DNA of 64,000 nucleotides, from contig NZ_JMLJ01000012.1 in the NCBI RefSeq assembly GCF_000686705.1, positions 62,001-126,000 of the forward strand, read 5' to 3'. Shown piece by piece: positions 36,672 to 45,302 of this stretch. The DNA is from Clostridium hydrogeniformans DSM 21757 (GTDB lineage: Bacteria; Bacillota; Clostridia; Clostridiales; Clostridiaceae). The translations under genes were made by a program, and so were the position numbers. Numbering within the stretch: position 1 is the first letter of the stretch; each line of letters opens with the position of its first letter. Under the pieces are notes generated by a model that worked only from the letters and a program-made list of their open reading frames with translations, ran no database searches and was not told where the DNA came from.

Positions 36672-36846
36672 CAAAATTCCTTATCTCCACTTTATAATAG
36701 CTGGAGTATAAGGAATATCTATCTGATGGCTAGGAGCTGTAACACCCCCATCCTCTAAAAGGTGGGTTATAACAGTTGCCACAACCCCAGATTAGCTTAT
36801 CTAACCTTCATCTAGTTGAAAAACACCATCTGAAGGAAGATTCATT
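36672..36846 (-). ncRNA. Structured small RNA, about 175 nt (possible CsfG-type sporulation RNA)
   Basis: This stretch has far higher GC and base-pairing than its flanks. On the minus strand it contains stem CCTTCA/TGAAGG around a pyrimidine-rich 5' end, a long middle stem built on CTGT/ACAG and CACCC/GGGTG pairs, and ends in a hairpin (36676-36716) followed by TTTT. A TGAATA box (36877-36882) lies 17 bp before TATATAG (36853-36859), so transcription could start near 36846; TGAATA is the -35 element of forespore sigma-G. I suspect the endospore-former RNA CsfG but could not compare with a model. Confidence 0.5.
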
Positions 36847-36852
36847 CTAAAA

Positions 36853-36882
36853 CTATATAAATTTAACTTTAGTGATTATTCA
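36853..36882 (-). promoter_or_regulatory. Candidate forespore-type promoter of the small RNA
   Basis: TGAATA (-35, 36877-36882), 17-bp spacer, TATATAG (-10, 36853-36859). The -35 fits sigma-G well, the -10 only partly. Confidence 0.3.
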
Positions 36883-36884
36883 TA

Positions 36885-37187
36885 TTATTTTATAGACTTC
36901 ATCATATCATTATAAAGTCCCTCTAAATGATTTATATCAACTTGATTTTCTGATAATATATCTAATCTTTTTCTTATTATGTTTAAACTATCCTTTGCTA
37001 CTTTTATATCCTTACTTTTAATAGCAGAATTTACATAAGTCAATAGATAATCAACCTTAAGAACTACCTCTGCCATATCTTCCATCTCATCATTTACAAG
37101 CTTAGTAACTAATGAATATACCTTAGGTGTAGTTACTTCTCTTGCTTTATTTAATAAGTCATTATTTTTACAACTTCTTCTTTTCAT
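36885..37187 (-). CDS. Small hypothetical helical protein
   Basis: A 100-residue, highly charged protein starting MKRRSCKNNDLLNKAREVTT. It is predicted all helical with hydrophobic heptads (VVLKVDYLLTYVNSAIKSK, VAKDSLNIIRKRLDIL). No signal peptide or membrane span. I do not recognise a family. A weak ribosome site (AGGATAGGTAGGAT) precedes the ATG. The putative small-RNA promoter overlaps its stop codon. Confidence 0.6.
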   Translation of the reverse strand: MKRRSCKNNDLLNKAREVTTPKVYSLVTKLVNDEMEDMAEVVLKVDYLLTYVNSAIKSKDIKVAKDSLNIIRKRLDILSENQVDINHLEGLYNDMMKSIK

Positions 37188-37321
37188 ATCCTACCTATCC
37201 TTTTTCATTCTATTGATAACAATTTTCAGTTACTAATTAATTTTAACATAAATTATTAAGATATTTAACTGTAAAATAATAATAATAATAAAACATGTAC
37301 TATTTTTATATTATTAAACTA

Positions 37322-37774
37322 CTAATTACTCTTACTTTTATAAAGCATTTCTATGTGTGGAATATTGTCTTCTAAATAAGCTTCTGACACTTCTTTAAAT
37401 CCAAGACTCTTATAGAATTCTCTTAAATATTCTTGTGCTGATATTCTAATTGACTTTTCTTTTAAATCTTTTTCTATAAACTCTATTCCCTTTATCATTA
37501 TCTCCCTTCCAAAATTATTCCCTCTATAATCTTTATTTACTAAAACCCTTCCTATTGAAACTTCATCATAGGATACTCCTTTTTCTGGAATTCTTATGTA
37601 TGCAACAACCTTTCCTTTATCACTTAAAAACATATGATATGAATTTTTATCTTTCTCATCACAGTCTTCATAAGGACAATTTTGTTCTACTATAAAAACT
37701 TGATTTCTAACTTTTAAAATCTCATATATTTCTTCTACATTTAATTCACTGAACTTTCTTATCTTCCACTCCAT
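37322..37774 (-). CDS. ElaA-type GNAT N-acetyltransferase
   Basis: A 150-residue protein. The N-terminus WKIRKFSELNVEEIYEILKVRNQVFIVEQNCPYEDCDEKD is diagnostic of the ElaA subfamily (R-x-x-VFxVEQ-CPYxExD). The acetyl-CoA loop is VNKDYRGNNFGREIM (about 98-112) and EYLREFYKSLGFKEVSEAYLEDNIPHIEM ends the domain. Function in vivo is unknown. The gene is alone. Confidence 0.88.
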   Translation of the reverse strand: MEWKIRKFSELNVEEIYEILKVRNQVFIVEQNCPYEDCDEKDKNSYHMFLSDKGKVVAYIRIPEKGVSYDEVSIGRVLVNKDYRGNNFGREIMIKGIEFIEKDLKEKSIRISAQEYLREFYKSLGFKEVSEAYLEDNIPHIEMLYKSKSN

Positions 37775-37951
37775 ATATCTTAACCTTCCTTGTTTTAGTA
37801 TTCTTCCTATATGTTTAGTTTTTTATTATATATTCTTCCTACTTTTCTTTTATTCTACCACTCTATTTTTTTATAATTAATTTTAATATTCTCTACTCTA
37901 TTTTTAAATATTATTCCTACATATTTTAACCTTCGACTTATTATATATTAT

Positions 37952-37983
37952 AAAAGGATTCACACTAAGGTATGAATCCTTTT
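37952..37983 (-). terminator. Intrinsic terminator of the ABM-domain gene
   Basis: AAAAGGATTCA and TGAATCCTTTT arms directly downstream of the stop. Confidence 0.75.
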
Positions 37984-37993
37984 ATAAATATGT

Positions 37994-38281
37994 TTATATA
38001 ATTTTTCTATAAATATTTATTTCACTCTTTGTTTCACATAACTCCCCTATCTCTGGGACCAATCTTGTAAAATGCGGTGATGCTGAATGCTTTTCTAAAG
38101 CTTTTTCACTTTCCCACTCTTCTATAATTGTTATCACCTTAGGAGCATTTATATCCTGAAATACTTCATACAGTATACATCCTTCTTCTTTTCTTGTTTC
38201 CCTAACTAATTCATCTAATAAACTAAGTATTTCCTTCATATTTTCTTCCTTGCAAGACTTTTTAGCAACAACCTTTATCAT
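37994..38281 (-). CDS. Antibiotic biosynthesis monooxygenase (ABM/YgiN-like) domain protein
   Basis: A 95-residue single-domain protein. Typical sequence: MIKVVAKKSCKEENMKEILSLLDELVRETRKEEGCILYEVFQD, then VITIIEEWESEKALEKHSASPHFTRLVPEI with the EEWE and HxxSPHF motifs. ABM proteins form dimeric ferredoxin-like barrels; members act as quinol or heme-related oxygenases or have unknown activity. In an anaerobe an oxygenase role is doubtful. Single-gene unit with its own terminator. Confidence 0.85.
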   Translation of the reverse strand: MIKVVAKKSCKEENMKEILSLLDELVRETRKEEGCILYEVFQDINAPKVITIIEEWESEKALEKHSASPHFTRLVPEIGELCETKSEINIYRKII

Positions 38282-38426
38282 TCTTTCATCCCCTTTATAC
38301 TAATTATGATTATATAGCTATTATATCACTTAAGATGAAGATTATTATTTAATTAACTTAAAATACGTCTAAATATATACATATATTTATCCCTTACTGT
38401 ATAAACTAATTGTGAGGTGATATGCA

Positions 38427-38570
38427 ATGGATAACAATTCAGGTTCTATTAATAATATTAAATATGCAAGCTTAAAAGAAACCGAAGAAAAGAGACTTAA
38501 AGAAATAGAAGAAAGATTCAATACAGAATTTGGAACTGACTACTATTTAATGATTATGAAAGATGCTTAA
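38427..38570 (+). CDS. Small hypothetical protein, 47 residues
   Basis: A short ORF with a good ribosome site (GAGGTGA) 9 bp before the ATG, and a terminator starting right after the TAA. The peptide begins MDNNSGSINNIKYASLKETE and ends DYYLMIMKDA; the middle is a charged amphipathic helix rich in Glu and Lys. No family recognised. The tight ribosome-site-ORF-terminator packaging argues that it is a real gene. Confidence 0.65.
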   Translation: MDNNSGSINNIKYASLKETEEKRLKEIEERFNTEFGTDYYLMIMKDA

Positions 38571-38616
38571 AATAAATAAGGTATTGATATAATTATTATC
38601 AATACCTTATTTATTT
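38571..38616 (+). terminator. Terminator of the 47-residue gene
   Basis: Exact 19-bp arms around a 7-nt loop, ending in TTATTT, immediately after the stop codon. Confidence 0.8.
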
Positions 38617-38661
38617 TAATATTTAAACCCTGCCCTAATTATTAAGTAAGCTTTTCTATAA

Positions 38662-39852
38662 TTAAGAATTGCTACACCTAAACACACCTGTATCTTTAGT
38701 TATAAATATGCTTCCATTTTTATCAATTTCTTCTTGAATAAACTCCCTAAATAAAGTAAGTTTTTCATCTACTAATATTTCTCTTGCATTACCCATTGTA
38801 GATAGTACGTAGTCAACAAGAGGTTCAACCTTAGTTACAACTAAGGAATCTTCGTATCTTAAGAGTTCCACATTATTAAACCATTTATTTAATTCATGGA
38901 CTCCTGTTTCAATACCAAATTCACTTTTTAACTTAATCCTTGATAAATATATTCTAGAATCAAACTCTCTCACTAATTCTCCTAACTCCCTTAGATGAGT
39001 ATTACCAATGGTAGAAGCATATAGCCTTCCATCTGATTTTAAAACTCTTTTTATTTCCTTAAAAGCTTTTTCCCTATCTGCCACATGATATAACATATGA
39101 TTCGCTAAAACTATATTAAACTTATCATCATCATAAGGAATTTTTTCTGCATCTACAACTTTAAAATTAAATCTTTCTTTAACTGCTTTAAGATTCTCTA
39201 TGGAATCATTAATCATTCCCTCTGAAATATCTGTAAGAGTTATATTACACTTCCTTGGTACCCTATCTTTATTTGATAGCCAAAAGCTAGCATTACCACA
39301 GCCCAGTTCTAAAATATTTAAGTCCTCCCCTAAGTCTATTACATCAAATAACCAACTGAACCATCCCTGTTTATTCGTACTAAATAACTCATGAAGATTA
39401 ATTCTTGAACATAAATTACTTGAATTTTTGTACTGATTTCTCCATACCTTTTCCATGTTAACCACCCTTATTATATTTATAAATTTATTCCAATCCACTT
39501 GATTTTTTTCATCCTTCATTATTTTTGCTTCATTTATTGCTTTTTTTACTAATTCAAGATGTTTTATTTTTTCATCTATTATTTCCATTTGCATATTTAA
39601 GGAATTAACTATGTTGTCTTCCTTTTTATCTGATTCAATAATATTTTTTATATCTTCAAGAGAAAATCCTATAAATTTTAAAGTTAATATCCTCTGAAGT
39701 TTTTCAAAGTCCGCTTCACTATAAAGCCTATATCCAGATTCACTATAACTGCTAGGACATAAAATCCCTTCTTTATGATAATGATGGATTGTCTTTAATG
39801 TAACTCCAGATTTCTTTGCAAATACCCCTGCAGTATAATAAGGTTTTTCCAT
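38662..39852 (-). CDS. MerR-family regulator fused to a SAM-dependent methyltransferase
   Basis: About 396 residues from the ATG at 39852 after GGGGGA; the 17-residue extension to 39903 would read through the promoter. Residues 1-70 are a MerR winged helix: YYTAGVFAKKSGVTLKTIHHYHKEGILCP, GYRLYSEADFEKL, FIGFSLEDIKNII, followed by the usual coiled coil (about 80-115). Residues from about 165 are a class I methyltransferase: ILELGCGNASFWL (SAM motif I), TLTDISEGMI, FNIVLANHMLYHVADREKAFKEIKRVLKSDGRLYAST. The MerR-spacing promoter just upstream suggests autoregulation. The methyl acceptor or inducing ligand is unknown. Confidence 0.88.
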   Translation of the reverse strand: MEKPYYTAGVFAKKSGVTLKTIHHYHKEGILCPSSYSESGYRLYSEADFEKLQRILTLKFIGFSLEDIKNIIESDKKEDNIVNSLNMQMEIIDEKIKHLELVKKAINEAKIMKDEKNQVDWNKFINIIRVVNMEKVWRNQYKNSSNLCSRINLHELFSTNKQGWFSWLFDVIDLGEDLNILELGCGNASFWLSNKDRVPRKCNITLTDISEGMINDSIENLKAVKERFNFKVVDAEKIPYDDDKFNIVLANHMLYHVADREKAFKEIKRVLKSDGRLYASTIGNTHLRELGELVREFDSRIYLSRIKLKSEFGIETGVHELNKWFNNVELLRYEDSLVVTKVEPLVDYVLSTMGNAREILVDEKLTLFREFIQEEIDKNGSIFITKDTGVFRCSNS

Positions 39853-39872
39853 TATAATTCCCCCTTTATTTA

Positions 39873-39903
39873 ATTGTAGTGGTTTACCCAAGGTAAAGGT
39901 CAA
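39873..39903 (-). promoter_or_regulatory. MerR-type promoter with 19-bp spacer and dyad operator
   Basis: On the minus strand TTGACC (39898-39903) and TACAAT (39873-39878) are separated by 19 bp instead of 17, and the spacer carries the dyad TTTACC-TTG-GGTAAA. This overlong spacer with central dyad is the hallmark of MerR-activated promoters. Confidence 0.8.
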
Positions 39904-39983
39904 GAAGAATTATAATATTTTATTTATAAATAATATTGTTACGTAATATTTTAAAAACATCTTTATAATAATATTTAAAATAG

Positions 39984-40026
39984 AAAAGGCACTATGAAAT
40001 AATCCCAAATTCATAGTACCTTTTTT
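39984..40026. terminator. Terminator of the 4-hydroxybutyrate operon
   Basis: AAAAGGCACTATGAA and TTCATAGTACCTTTT arms (one mismatch) with A/T-runs on both sides, 70 bp after the 4hbD stop. Confidence 0.8.
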
Positions 40027-40095
40027 AAAATTAATAACTTGATCTACTATATTTTTAACTACTTTTGATTTTTAAATATTACAATAACTTATATA

Positions 40096-41211
40096 CTAAT
40101 ATAATTTTTTATAAATATTTTTAATTTCTTCCTTATCCATAGAAACATAATTATTAGCTAAAAGTCTTTGTTGAGTGTTTATTACACTATCTGTAAAGAT
40201 TTCTATATCCTCTTCCTTCATTCCATATTCTCTAAGCTTTTTTAAGCTAATTAAACCTTCTAAAAGTTTTTCAAGTTCCAAATACACTACATCTTCCTGT
40301 ACTTCTAATATGTTAGCTAATAATTTATTTACCTTTTTTATCTTCCCATTAGGATTTTTTTCATTATAAAATTTAAATACTTCTATAAGAAATTCATAAT
40401 TTGATTCTCCATGAGGAACATGATACTTTCCTCCTAGTGGGTAGGATAAAGCATGCACTGCCCCAACTCCTGCGTTTCCAAAAGCTATACCGGCGTAATT
40501 ACTAGCTATTAAAAACTCTTCTATTATCTCTTTTCTATATTCTCTGCCTTTTTCTAATATTTCCTTATATCCTTTTAATATAATTTTTATAGCTTCCATA
40601 CTAAAGATTTCAGTATAAGAATTTGCTTTTGGTGATACTAATGATTCTATGGCATGGATCAATGCATCTATTGAACTATATACAAAGAAATCATAGGGTA
40701 CATCTTTAGCAAGTTCTGGTATGAGTACTGCATAGTCTGCATATAACTCATTTGTTGCAAGCCCCATCTTAGTTTCTTTTTCCTTTATTTCAGTTATAGA
40801 AATGTTAGTAACTTCACTTCCTGTTCCACAAGTGGTGGGTATTATTATAAGTTCTTTGTCTTTTATTATTGGAATTTTTCTTTCAAAAAGTTCTCTAGTA
40901 CTAGTAACATCCTTAAGAATTAAAATTTTAGCTATATCTATAACAGATCCTCCACCTATAGCTATAACCCTTTTTATATCTTTATTTTTCATATCTTCAA
41001 TTATTCTGTCAATTACATCATTGGAAGGCTCTTTTACATTATAATCATTCTTAAACATATACTCACATTTAAGATTTAATTCCTTTAAAAAGTTATTATA
41101 TAAAAACCTGTTTGTAAATATTAGATCCTTATCATCTAAATTAAACTCTTTTGAAAAATCCTTAAAACTTTCATACTTATAGATTTGTGGTATTAACTCT
41201 AAAAGCTTCAT
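40096..41211 (-). CDS. 4hbD: 4-hydroxybutyrate dehydrogenase
   Basis: A 371-residue iron-type alcohol dehydrogenase, the same length as C. kluyveri 4HbD and similar along its length. Features: AIGGGSVIDIAKIL (NAD loop, about 84-97), PTTCGTGSEVTNISI, SSIDALIHAIESLVSP, and the metal ligands in GAVHALSYPLGGKYHVPHGESNYEF. It ends NTQQRLLANNYVSMDKEEIKNIYKKLY, close to the C. kluyveri C-terminus. It reduces succinate semialdehyde to 4-hydroxybutyrate. Last gene of the operon, 47 bp after sucD. Confidence 0.93.
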   Translation of the reverse strand: MKLLELIPQIYKYESFKDFSKEFNLDDKDLIFTNRFLYNNFLKELNLKCEYMFKNDYNVKEPSNDVIDRIIEDMKNKDIKRVIAIGGGSVIDIAKILILKDVTSTRELFERKIPIIKDKELIIIPTTCGTGSEVTNISITEIKEKETKMGLATNELYADYAVLIPELAKDVPYDFFVYSSIDALIHAIESLVSPKANSYTEIFSMEAIKIILKGYKEILEKGREYRKEIIEEFLIASNYAGIAFGNAGVGAVHALSYPLGGKYHVPHGESNYEFLIEVFKFYNEKNPNGKIKKVNKLLANILEVQEDVVYLELEKLLEGLISLKKLREYGMKEEDIEIFTDSVINTQQRLLANNYVSMDKEEIKNIYKKLY

Positions 41212-41257
41212 TTAATCACCTCATATATAAATTAATTATCTCTACTTTTTATTAATA

Positions 41258-42625
41258 TTATTTATTCCATATTTCTAAATCTGTTGGCACTTTTACATTA
41301 TCTCTAATATATCCAACCCTTGATACATTAATTAAATGCTTATAATCTAGGTTTTCAGATATACTATTATTTCCCCAAGACCCACACCCTAAAGTAGTAG
41401 TAGGTGCAAATCCATTATATAATCCTCCACCTGCTGATGTAGAAGATGGTTGATTTACTACAAGTCTACTTACTGTTAACTTATTTCCTGCCTCTTTTAT
41501 GTTATCCATATTATTTGAATGTATTGCACAGGAATGACCTTTTCCTTCTAAGTTTAGATTAGTTTGTGCTATATCTAAAGCCTCTTCTAGAGTTTTATAC
41601 TTAAATGCCACCATCACAGGACACATTTTTTCCTTGCATAAAACATCTTCTTTTCCTATTCCTCTAGGTTTTAAGATTATTACTCTTATATTTTCTGATA
41701 CCTCAACCTTTGCTAACTCAGCAATAACTCTAACACTTTGTCCTACTATTTTACCATTTATCCTTCCATCTGGAAATAATACCTGTCTAAACTTATCTAC
41801 TGTCTCTTCATCTTCAATATAATAAGCTCCTTGATTTTCAAATTCTTTTATTATTGAATCATATTCTTTTTCATGAGCTATTATAGATTGTTCTCCTGAA
41901 CATATAATACCATTATCAAAAATTCTTCCTTCAATTATTTTTTTAGAAGCTTCTTTTATATCTATATCCCTATCTATTATACATTGAACATTTCCTGCTC
42001 CCACACCATACGCTGGTTTACCACTACTATAAGCTGATTTAACCATACCCATACCACCAGTAGCAACTACTACATCTACGACATTCATAAGCTCTGAAGT
42101 ACTTTCTATAGAAGGCTCCTCAATAACCTGAATTAGATTTTCTGGTGCTCCTAACTTTACTATGGCCTTATTAAACAATTCTACTATATATTTAGCACAT
42201 TTTTTAGCCCTAGGATGAGGTGCTACTATAATTGAATTTCTTCCCTTTAAAGCAAACATAGAATTGCACATAGGTGTTACTATAGGATTAGTACATGGTG
42301 TTACTGCTGCAACAACACCCTTAGGTTTAGCTATCATTATAAGTGCTTTTTCTTTGTCTTCATCTATAATTCCTACACTTTTCTTATTCCTTAAATTGTT
42401 CCATATAAGCTTAGATTTGCCCTTATTTTTAAGAATTTTATCCTCATATACTCCCATGCCTGTTTCTTCAACTGCCATCCTTGCCAGTTCCTCTGCTCTA
42501 TCATAAATTACCTTCCCTATCTCTCTTACTATCTCATCAACTCTTTCCTGAGAAAAGCTTTCAAATTTATTTTGAGCCTCTCTTCCCTTTTCAACTAATT
42601 CCTTAATATATAATTTTGTATCCAT
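41258..42625 (-). CDS. sucD: CoA-acylating succinate-semialdehyde dehydrogenase
   Basis: A 455-residue aldehyde dehydrogenase of the CoA-dependent type. Catalytic Cys242 lies in GIICSGEQSI; GKPAYGVGAGNVQCIID and PCTNPIVTPMCNSMFALKGRNSIIVAPHPRA are typical of the SucD/EutE group, and PTTTLGCGSWGNNS near the C-terminus is that of SucD and AdhE-N proteins. It reduces succinyl-CoA to succinate semialdehyde with NAD(P)H. It sits between the 2-oxoglutarate oxidoreductase and 4hbD genes, exactly where that step is needed. Confidence 0.92.
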   Translation of the reverse strand: MDTKLYIKELVEKGREAQNKFESFSQERVDEIVREIGKVIYDRAEELARMAVEETGMGVYEDKILKNKGKSKLIWNNLRNKKSVGIIDEDKEKALIMIAKPKGVVAAVTPCTNPIVTPMCNSMFALKGRNSIIVAPHPRAKKCAKYIVELFNKAIVKLGAPENLIQVIEEPSIESTSELMNVVDVVVATGGMGMVKSAYSSGKPAYGVGAGNVQCIIDRDIDIKEASKKIIEGRIFDNGIICSGEQSIIAHEKEYDSIIKEFENQGAYYIEDEETVDKFRQVLFPDGRINGKIVGQSVRVIAELAKVEVSENIRVIILKPRGIGKEDVLCKEKMCPVMVAFKYKTLEEALDIAQTNLNLEGKGHSCAIHSNNMDNIKEAGNKLTVSRLVVNQPSSTSAGGGLYNGFAPTTTLGCGSWGNNSISENLDYKHLINVSRVGYIRDNVKVPTDLEIWNK

Positions 42626-42655
42626 ATATCTCTCCCCCTAATAATTAAATAATCT

Positions 42656-43189
42656 TTAAGCTAAGCAGCTCTCTACCATGGTTATTCCAGCTTCAAAAGC
42701 AGTTAAGTTTTTATCTATACTAAATTTTGGAACGTTTTCACGAATGGCTTGTCTTAATGAATTGTATCCAACTAGTTTAGTCATGGCTGCTAATATTCCA
42801 AGGCATATCATATTTATTCCTTGAGGATTTTTTAAAATTTCCTCTGTATACTTAACTATTTTAAATCTACTACATTTTTTTAAGTCTCCCACATCTACTG
42901 TTTCATCTACTATGATCACAGCATTATCTTTTGAATACTCTATAAATTTATTAAAACCAGCTTGGCTTAAGGCAAATATTACATCAGCATTTCCTACCCT
43001 TGGATAATAAATATCATCACTTGCTATAATAACATCAGCCCTACAAGAGCCTCCTCTAGATTCTGGTCCATAATTTTGAGTTTGGACTACATGCTTTCCT
43101 TCTAAAACTGCGGCCTCTGCTAGTATTACCCCAGCCTTAACAATTCCCTGTCCTCCAACTCCTGTAAAAATTATTTCCTTTTTATACAT
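42656..43189 (-). CDS. korC: 2-oxoacid:ferredoxin oxidoreductase, gamma subunit
   Basis: About 177 residues from the ATG at 43189, preceded by AAGGAAGGGTAGG; the upstream in-frame start lies inside korB. It begins YKKEIIFTGVGGQGIVKAGVILAEAA, the nucleotide-like loop of the gamma domain, and has VVQTQNYGPESRGGSCRADVIIA. It packs on the alpha subunit of KorABCD and helps to bind CoA. It begins 5 bp after the korB stop. Confidence 0.88.
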   Translation of the reverse strand: MYKKEIIFTGVGGQGIVKAGVILAEAAVLEGKHVVQTQNYGPESRGGSCRADVIIASDDIYYPRVGNADVIFALSQAGFNKFIEYSKDNAVIIVDETVDVGDLKKCSRFKIVKYTEEILKNPQGINMICLGILAAMTKLVGYNSLRQAIRENVPKFSIDKNLTAFEAGITMVESCLA

Positions 43190-43193
43190 AATC

Positions 43194-43961
43194 CTACCCT
43201 TCCTTAGAAACACATTTTAAATATTCTTCTACATATTCCTTGTCTTTTGAATTCTTAAAAACTCCTACCTGAAAGCTATTAACTTTATTATCTACAGTAT
43301 TTTTTCTAAGTAAATTTATCATATCTGAAGCCTTACCTAATTTATTTCTTCTACCATATTGAACTGGGCATGGTGTTAGGGCCTCAACCAATGAGAATCC
43401 CTTATTATTTAACGCTTCTTTCATGGATTTAACTAAGCTAGCATAATGAGCTACAGTACTTCTAGATATATACGTGGCACCTGCCGCATCGCAAAGTTTA
43501 CATATATCAAAATCCCTACAAAGGTTACCTTTGTCTGTAGTTGTGGTTCTTGATTCTAAAGGTGTTGTAGGTGAACATTGTCCCCCTGTCATACCATAAA
43601 TATTATTATTAAAAACTAATACTGTTAAATCTATATTTCTCCTACATCCATGTATAAGATGGTTTCCCCCTATAGCTGCACAATCTCCATCTCCTGTTAA
43701 TACAATTACCTTAAGGTCTGGATTTGCTAACTTTATTCCTGTAGCATAAGGGATAGCCCTTCCATGTAAAGTGTGTATAGTATCAAAATTCATGTATTGT
43801 GCTGCCCTAGATGAACATCCTATTCCTGAAACAATACAAATCTTATCTTTATCAATATCTAAAGAATCTATTGCCTCTACCAGCGCACTTAAAATTATTC
43901 CATTGCCGCACCCTGGACACCAAATATGAGGAAGATTATGTTTTCTTAAATATTTATCCAT
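43194..43961 (-). CDS. korB: 2-oxoacid:ferredoxin oxidoreductase, beta (TPP) subunit
   Basis: About 255 residues. I choose the ATG at 43961 (GAAGGAAG upstream, start overlapping the korA stop by 8 bases); 43976 is an alternative with GGAGG. HIWCPGCGNGI carries the first cluster cysteines, GIGCSSRAAQYMNFDTIHTLHGRAIPYATGIKLANP and LTGDGDCAAIGGNHLIHGCRRN hold the thiamine-pyrophosphate site (GDGD). This sequence is nearest to 2-oxoglutarate oxidoreductase beta subunits, but 2-oxoisovalerate enzymes are similar. It carries TPP and the catalytic [4Fe-4S] electron exit. Confidence 0.9.
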   Translation of the reverse strand: MDKYLRKHNLPHIWCPGCGNGIILSALVEAIDSLDIDKDKICIVSGIGCSSRAAQYMNFDTIHTLHGRAIPYATGIKLANPDLKVIVLTGDGDCAAIGGNHLIHGCRRNIDLTVLVFNNNIYGMTGGQCSPTTPLESRTTTTDKGNLCRDFDICKLCDAAGATYISRSTVAHYASLVKSMKEALNNKGFSLVEALTPCPVQYGRRNKLGKASDMINLLRKNTVDNKVNSFQVGVFKNSKDKEYVEEYLKCVSKEG

Positions 43962-45096
43962 TAAAGCTTCCTTCATACATATCCTCCTTTACTCTTCTAA
44001 TAATTTCATCTGGCTCAAAAATTTCTCCACAGTATTTATTTATCCCTATAACCTCACAATTTTGACCAACAAGTCTTTGAACATCATATATTAACTGTCC
44101 TGCATTTAGTTCAGGAACAAATATCTTTTTTATATTATTTTTGTTTATTATCTCCATAAGCTCTTTATCTGGAAAAGGACTTAAGGTATAAGGAATAAAT
44201 AGACCAGTATCCTCTAATTCACCATCTAAGACTAAACCTTTACACCCTCTAGATACAGATCCAAAAGCTACTATAAGGTTTTTGCATCCTTCGGTGTTAA
44301 TCTCATCATATATAACTATGTCCTCTCTATGAGTGAGTATTTTATTTAATAGCCTATCTAAAAGATCCCCAGCTACCTTATTAGAGTTTGAGGGATAACC
44401 AAACTCATCATGATTAAGTCCTGTTACATGAAATTTATATCCCTCCCCCACTGCTGCCATAGGTGGAATTAAGTCATTTGTATACTCATATCCTTTAAAA
44501 CTCTCTTTACTTTCTGGCTTCTTTCTATCACTTAACTCTATTTCTTCATCTAAATAAACACTTTCTCTCATATGAGCTATAACTTCATCCATTAGAAGGA
44601 TTACAGGAACTCTATATTTCTCAGAATAATTAAATGCTTGTATTGTTAAAGTATATATGGTAGATACACTAGTTGGAGCCATAACTATAATAGGATGATC
44701 TCCATGGGTTCCCCATTTACTTTGCATTACATCTCCTTGAGATACAGAGGTAGGAAGTCCTGTACTTGGTCCTCCCCTCATAACATCTACTATTACACAG
44801 GGAACTTCCGCCATAGATGCATACCCTATAACTTCTTGCTTTAAGGAAAATCCTGGACCACTAGTAGCAGTCATGGATTTTAATCCCGCTAAGGCTCCAC
44901 CCACCATTGCTGCCGCACTTGCTATTTCATCTTCCATTTGTATAAACTTTCCTCCTACCTTTGGAAGCCTTACTGAACATATTTCTGCTATTTCACTGGC
45001 TGGACTTATTGGATATCCTGCATAAAACCTCATGCCAGCCTTTATAGCACCTTCTACACAAGCTTCATTTCCCTGCATAAGCACTAGTTTACTCAT
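43954..45096 (-). CDS. korA: 2-oxoacid:ferredoxin oxidoreductase, alpha subunit
   Basis: About 380 residues from the ATG at 45096, which overlaps the korD TGA (ATGA) and has GGAGGGACAGG upstream. MQGNEACVEGAIKAGMRFYAGYPISPASEIAE, QMEDEIASAAAMVGGALAGLKSMTATSGPGFSL and MRGGPSTGLPTSVSQGDVMQSKWGTHGDHP are alpha-subunit signatures. With KorB it converts 2-oxoglutarate and CoA to succinyl-CoA, CO2 and reduced ferredoxin. The 2-oxoglutarate assignment rests mainly on the downstream sucD and 4hbD genes. Confidence 0.88.
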   Translation of the reverse strand: MSKLVLMQGNEACVEGAIKAGMRFYAGYPISPASEIAEICSVRLPKVGGKFIQMEDEIASAAAMVGGALAGLKSMTATSGPGFSLKQEVIGYASMAEVPCVIVDVMRGGPSTGLPTSVSQGDVMQSKWGTHGDHPIIVMAPTSVSTIYTLTIQAFNYSEKYRVPVILLMDEVIAHMRESVYLDEEIELSDRKKPESKESFKGYEYTNDLIPPMAAVGEGYKFHVTGLNHDEFGYPSNSNKVAGDLLDRLLNKILTHREDIVIYDEINTEGCKNLIVAFGSVSRGCKGLVLDGELEDTGLFIPYTLSPFPDKELMEIINKNNIKKIFVPELNAGQLIYDVQRLVGQNCEVIGINKYCGEIFEPDEIIRRVKEDMYEGSFNG

Positions 45097-45278
45097 TCCC
45101 TGTCCCTCCTTAAGTGGATTGCAAAATCTGGACACATATTCTCACATATTCCGCATGAAATACATTGATCTTCATTAAGTATCTTTGCCTTACCTAAAGA
45201 TTTTCCAAGTACCTTTTTAGGACACAAATCTATACAGATATCACATCCTTTACAAAACTTTTCATTTATATATAACAT
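45093..45278 (-). CDS. korD: 2-oxoacid:ferredoxin oxidoreductase, delta (ferredoxin) subunit
   Basis: A 61-residue dicluster ferredoxin. CKGCDICIDLCPKKVLG and CISCGICENMCPDFAIHL are two CxxCxxCxxxCP motifs. It transfers electrons from the TPP centre to free ferredoxin. Its stop overlaps the korA start, so the order is korD-korA-korB-korC, the usual four-subunit gene order. Confidence 0.92.
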   Translation of the reverse strand: MLYINEKFCKGCDICIDLCPKKVLGKSLGKAKILNEDQCISCGICENMCPDFAIHLRRDRE

Positions 45279-45302
45279 TAAATTTCACCTACTTTTTACA
45301 AA

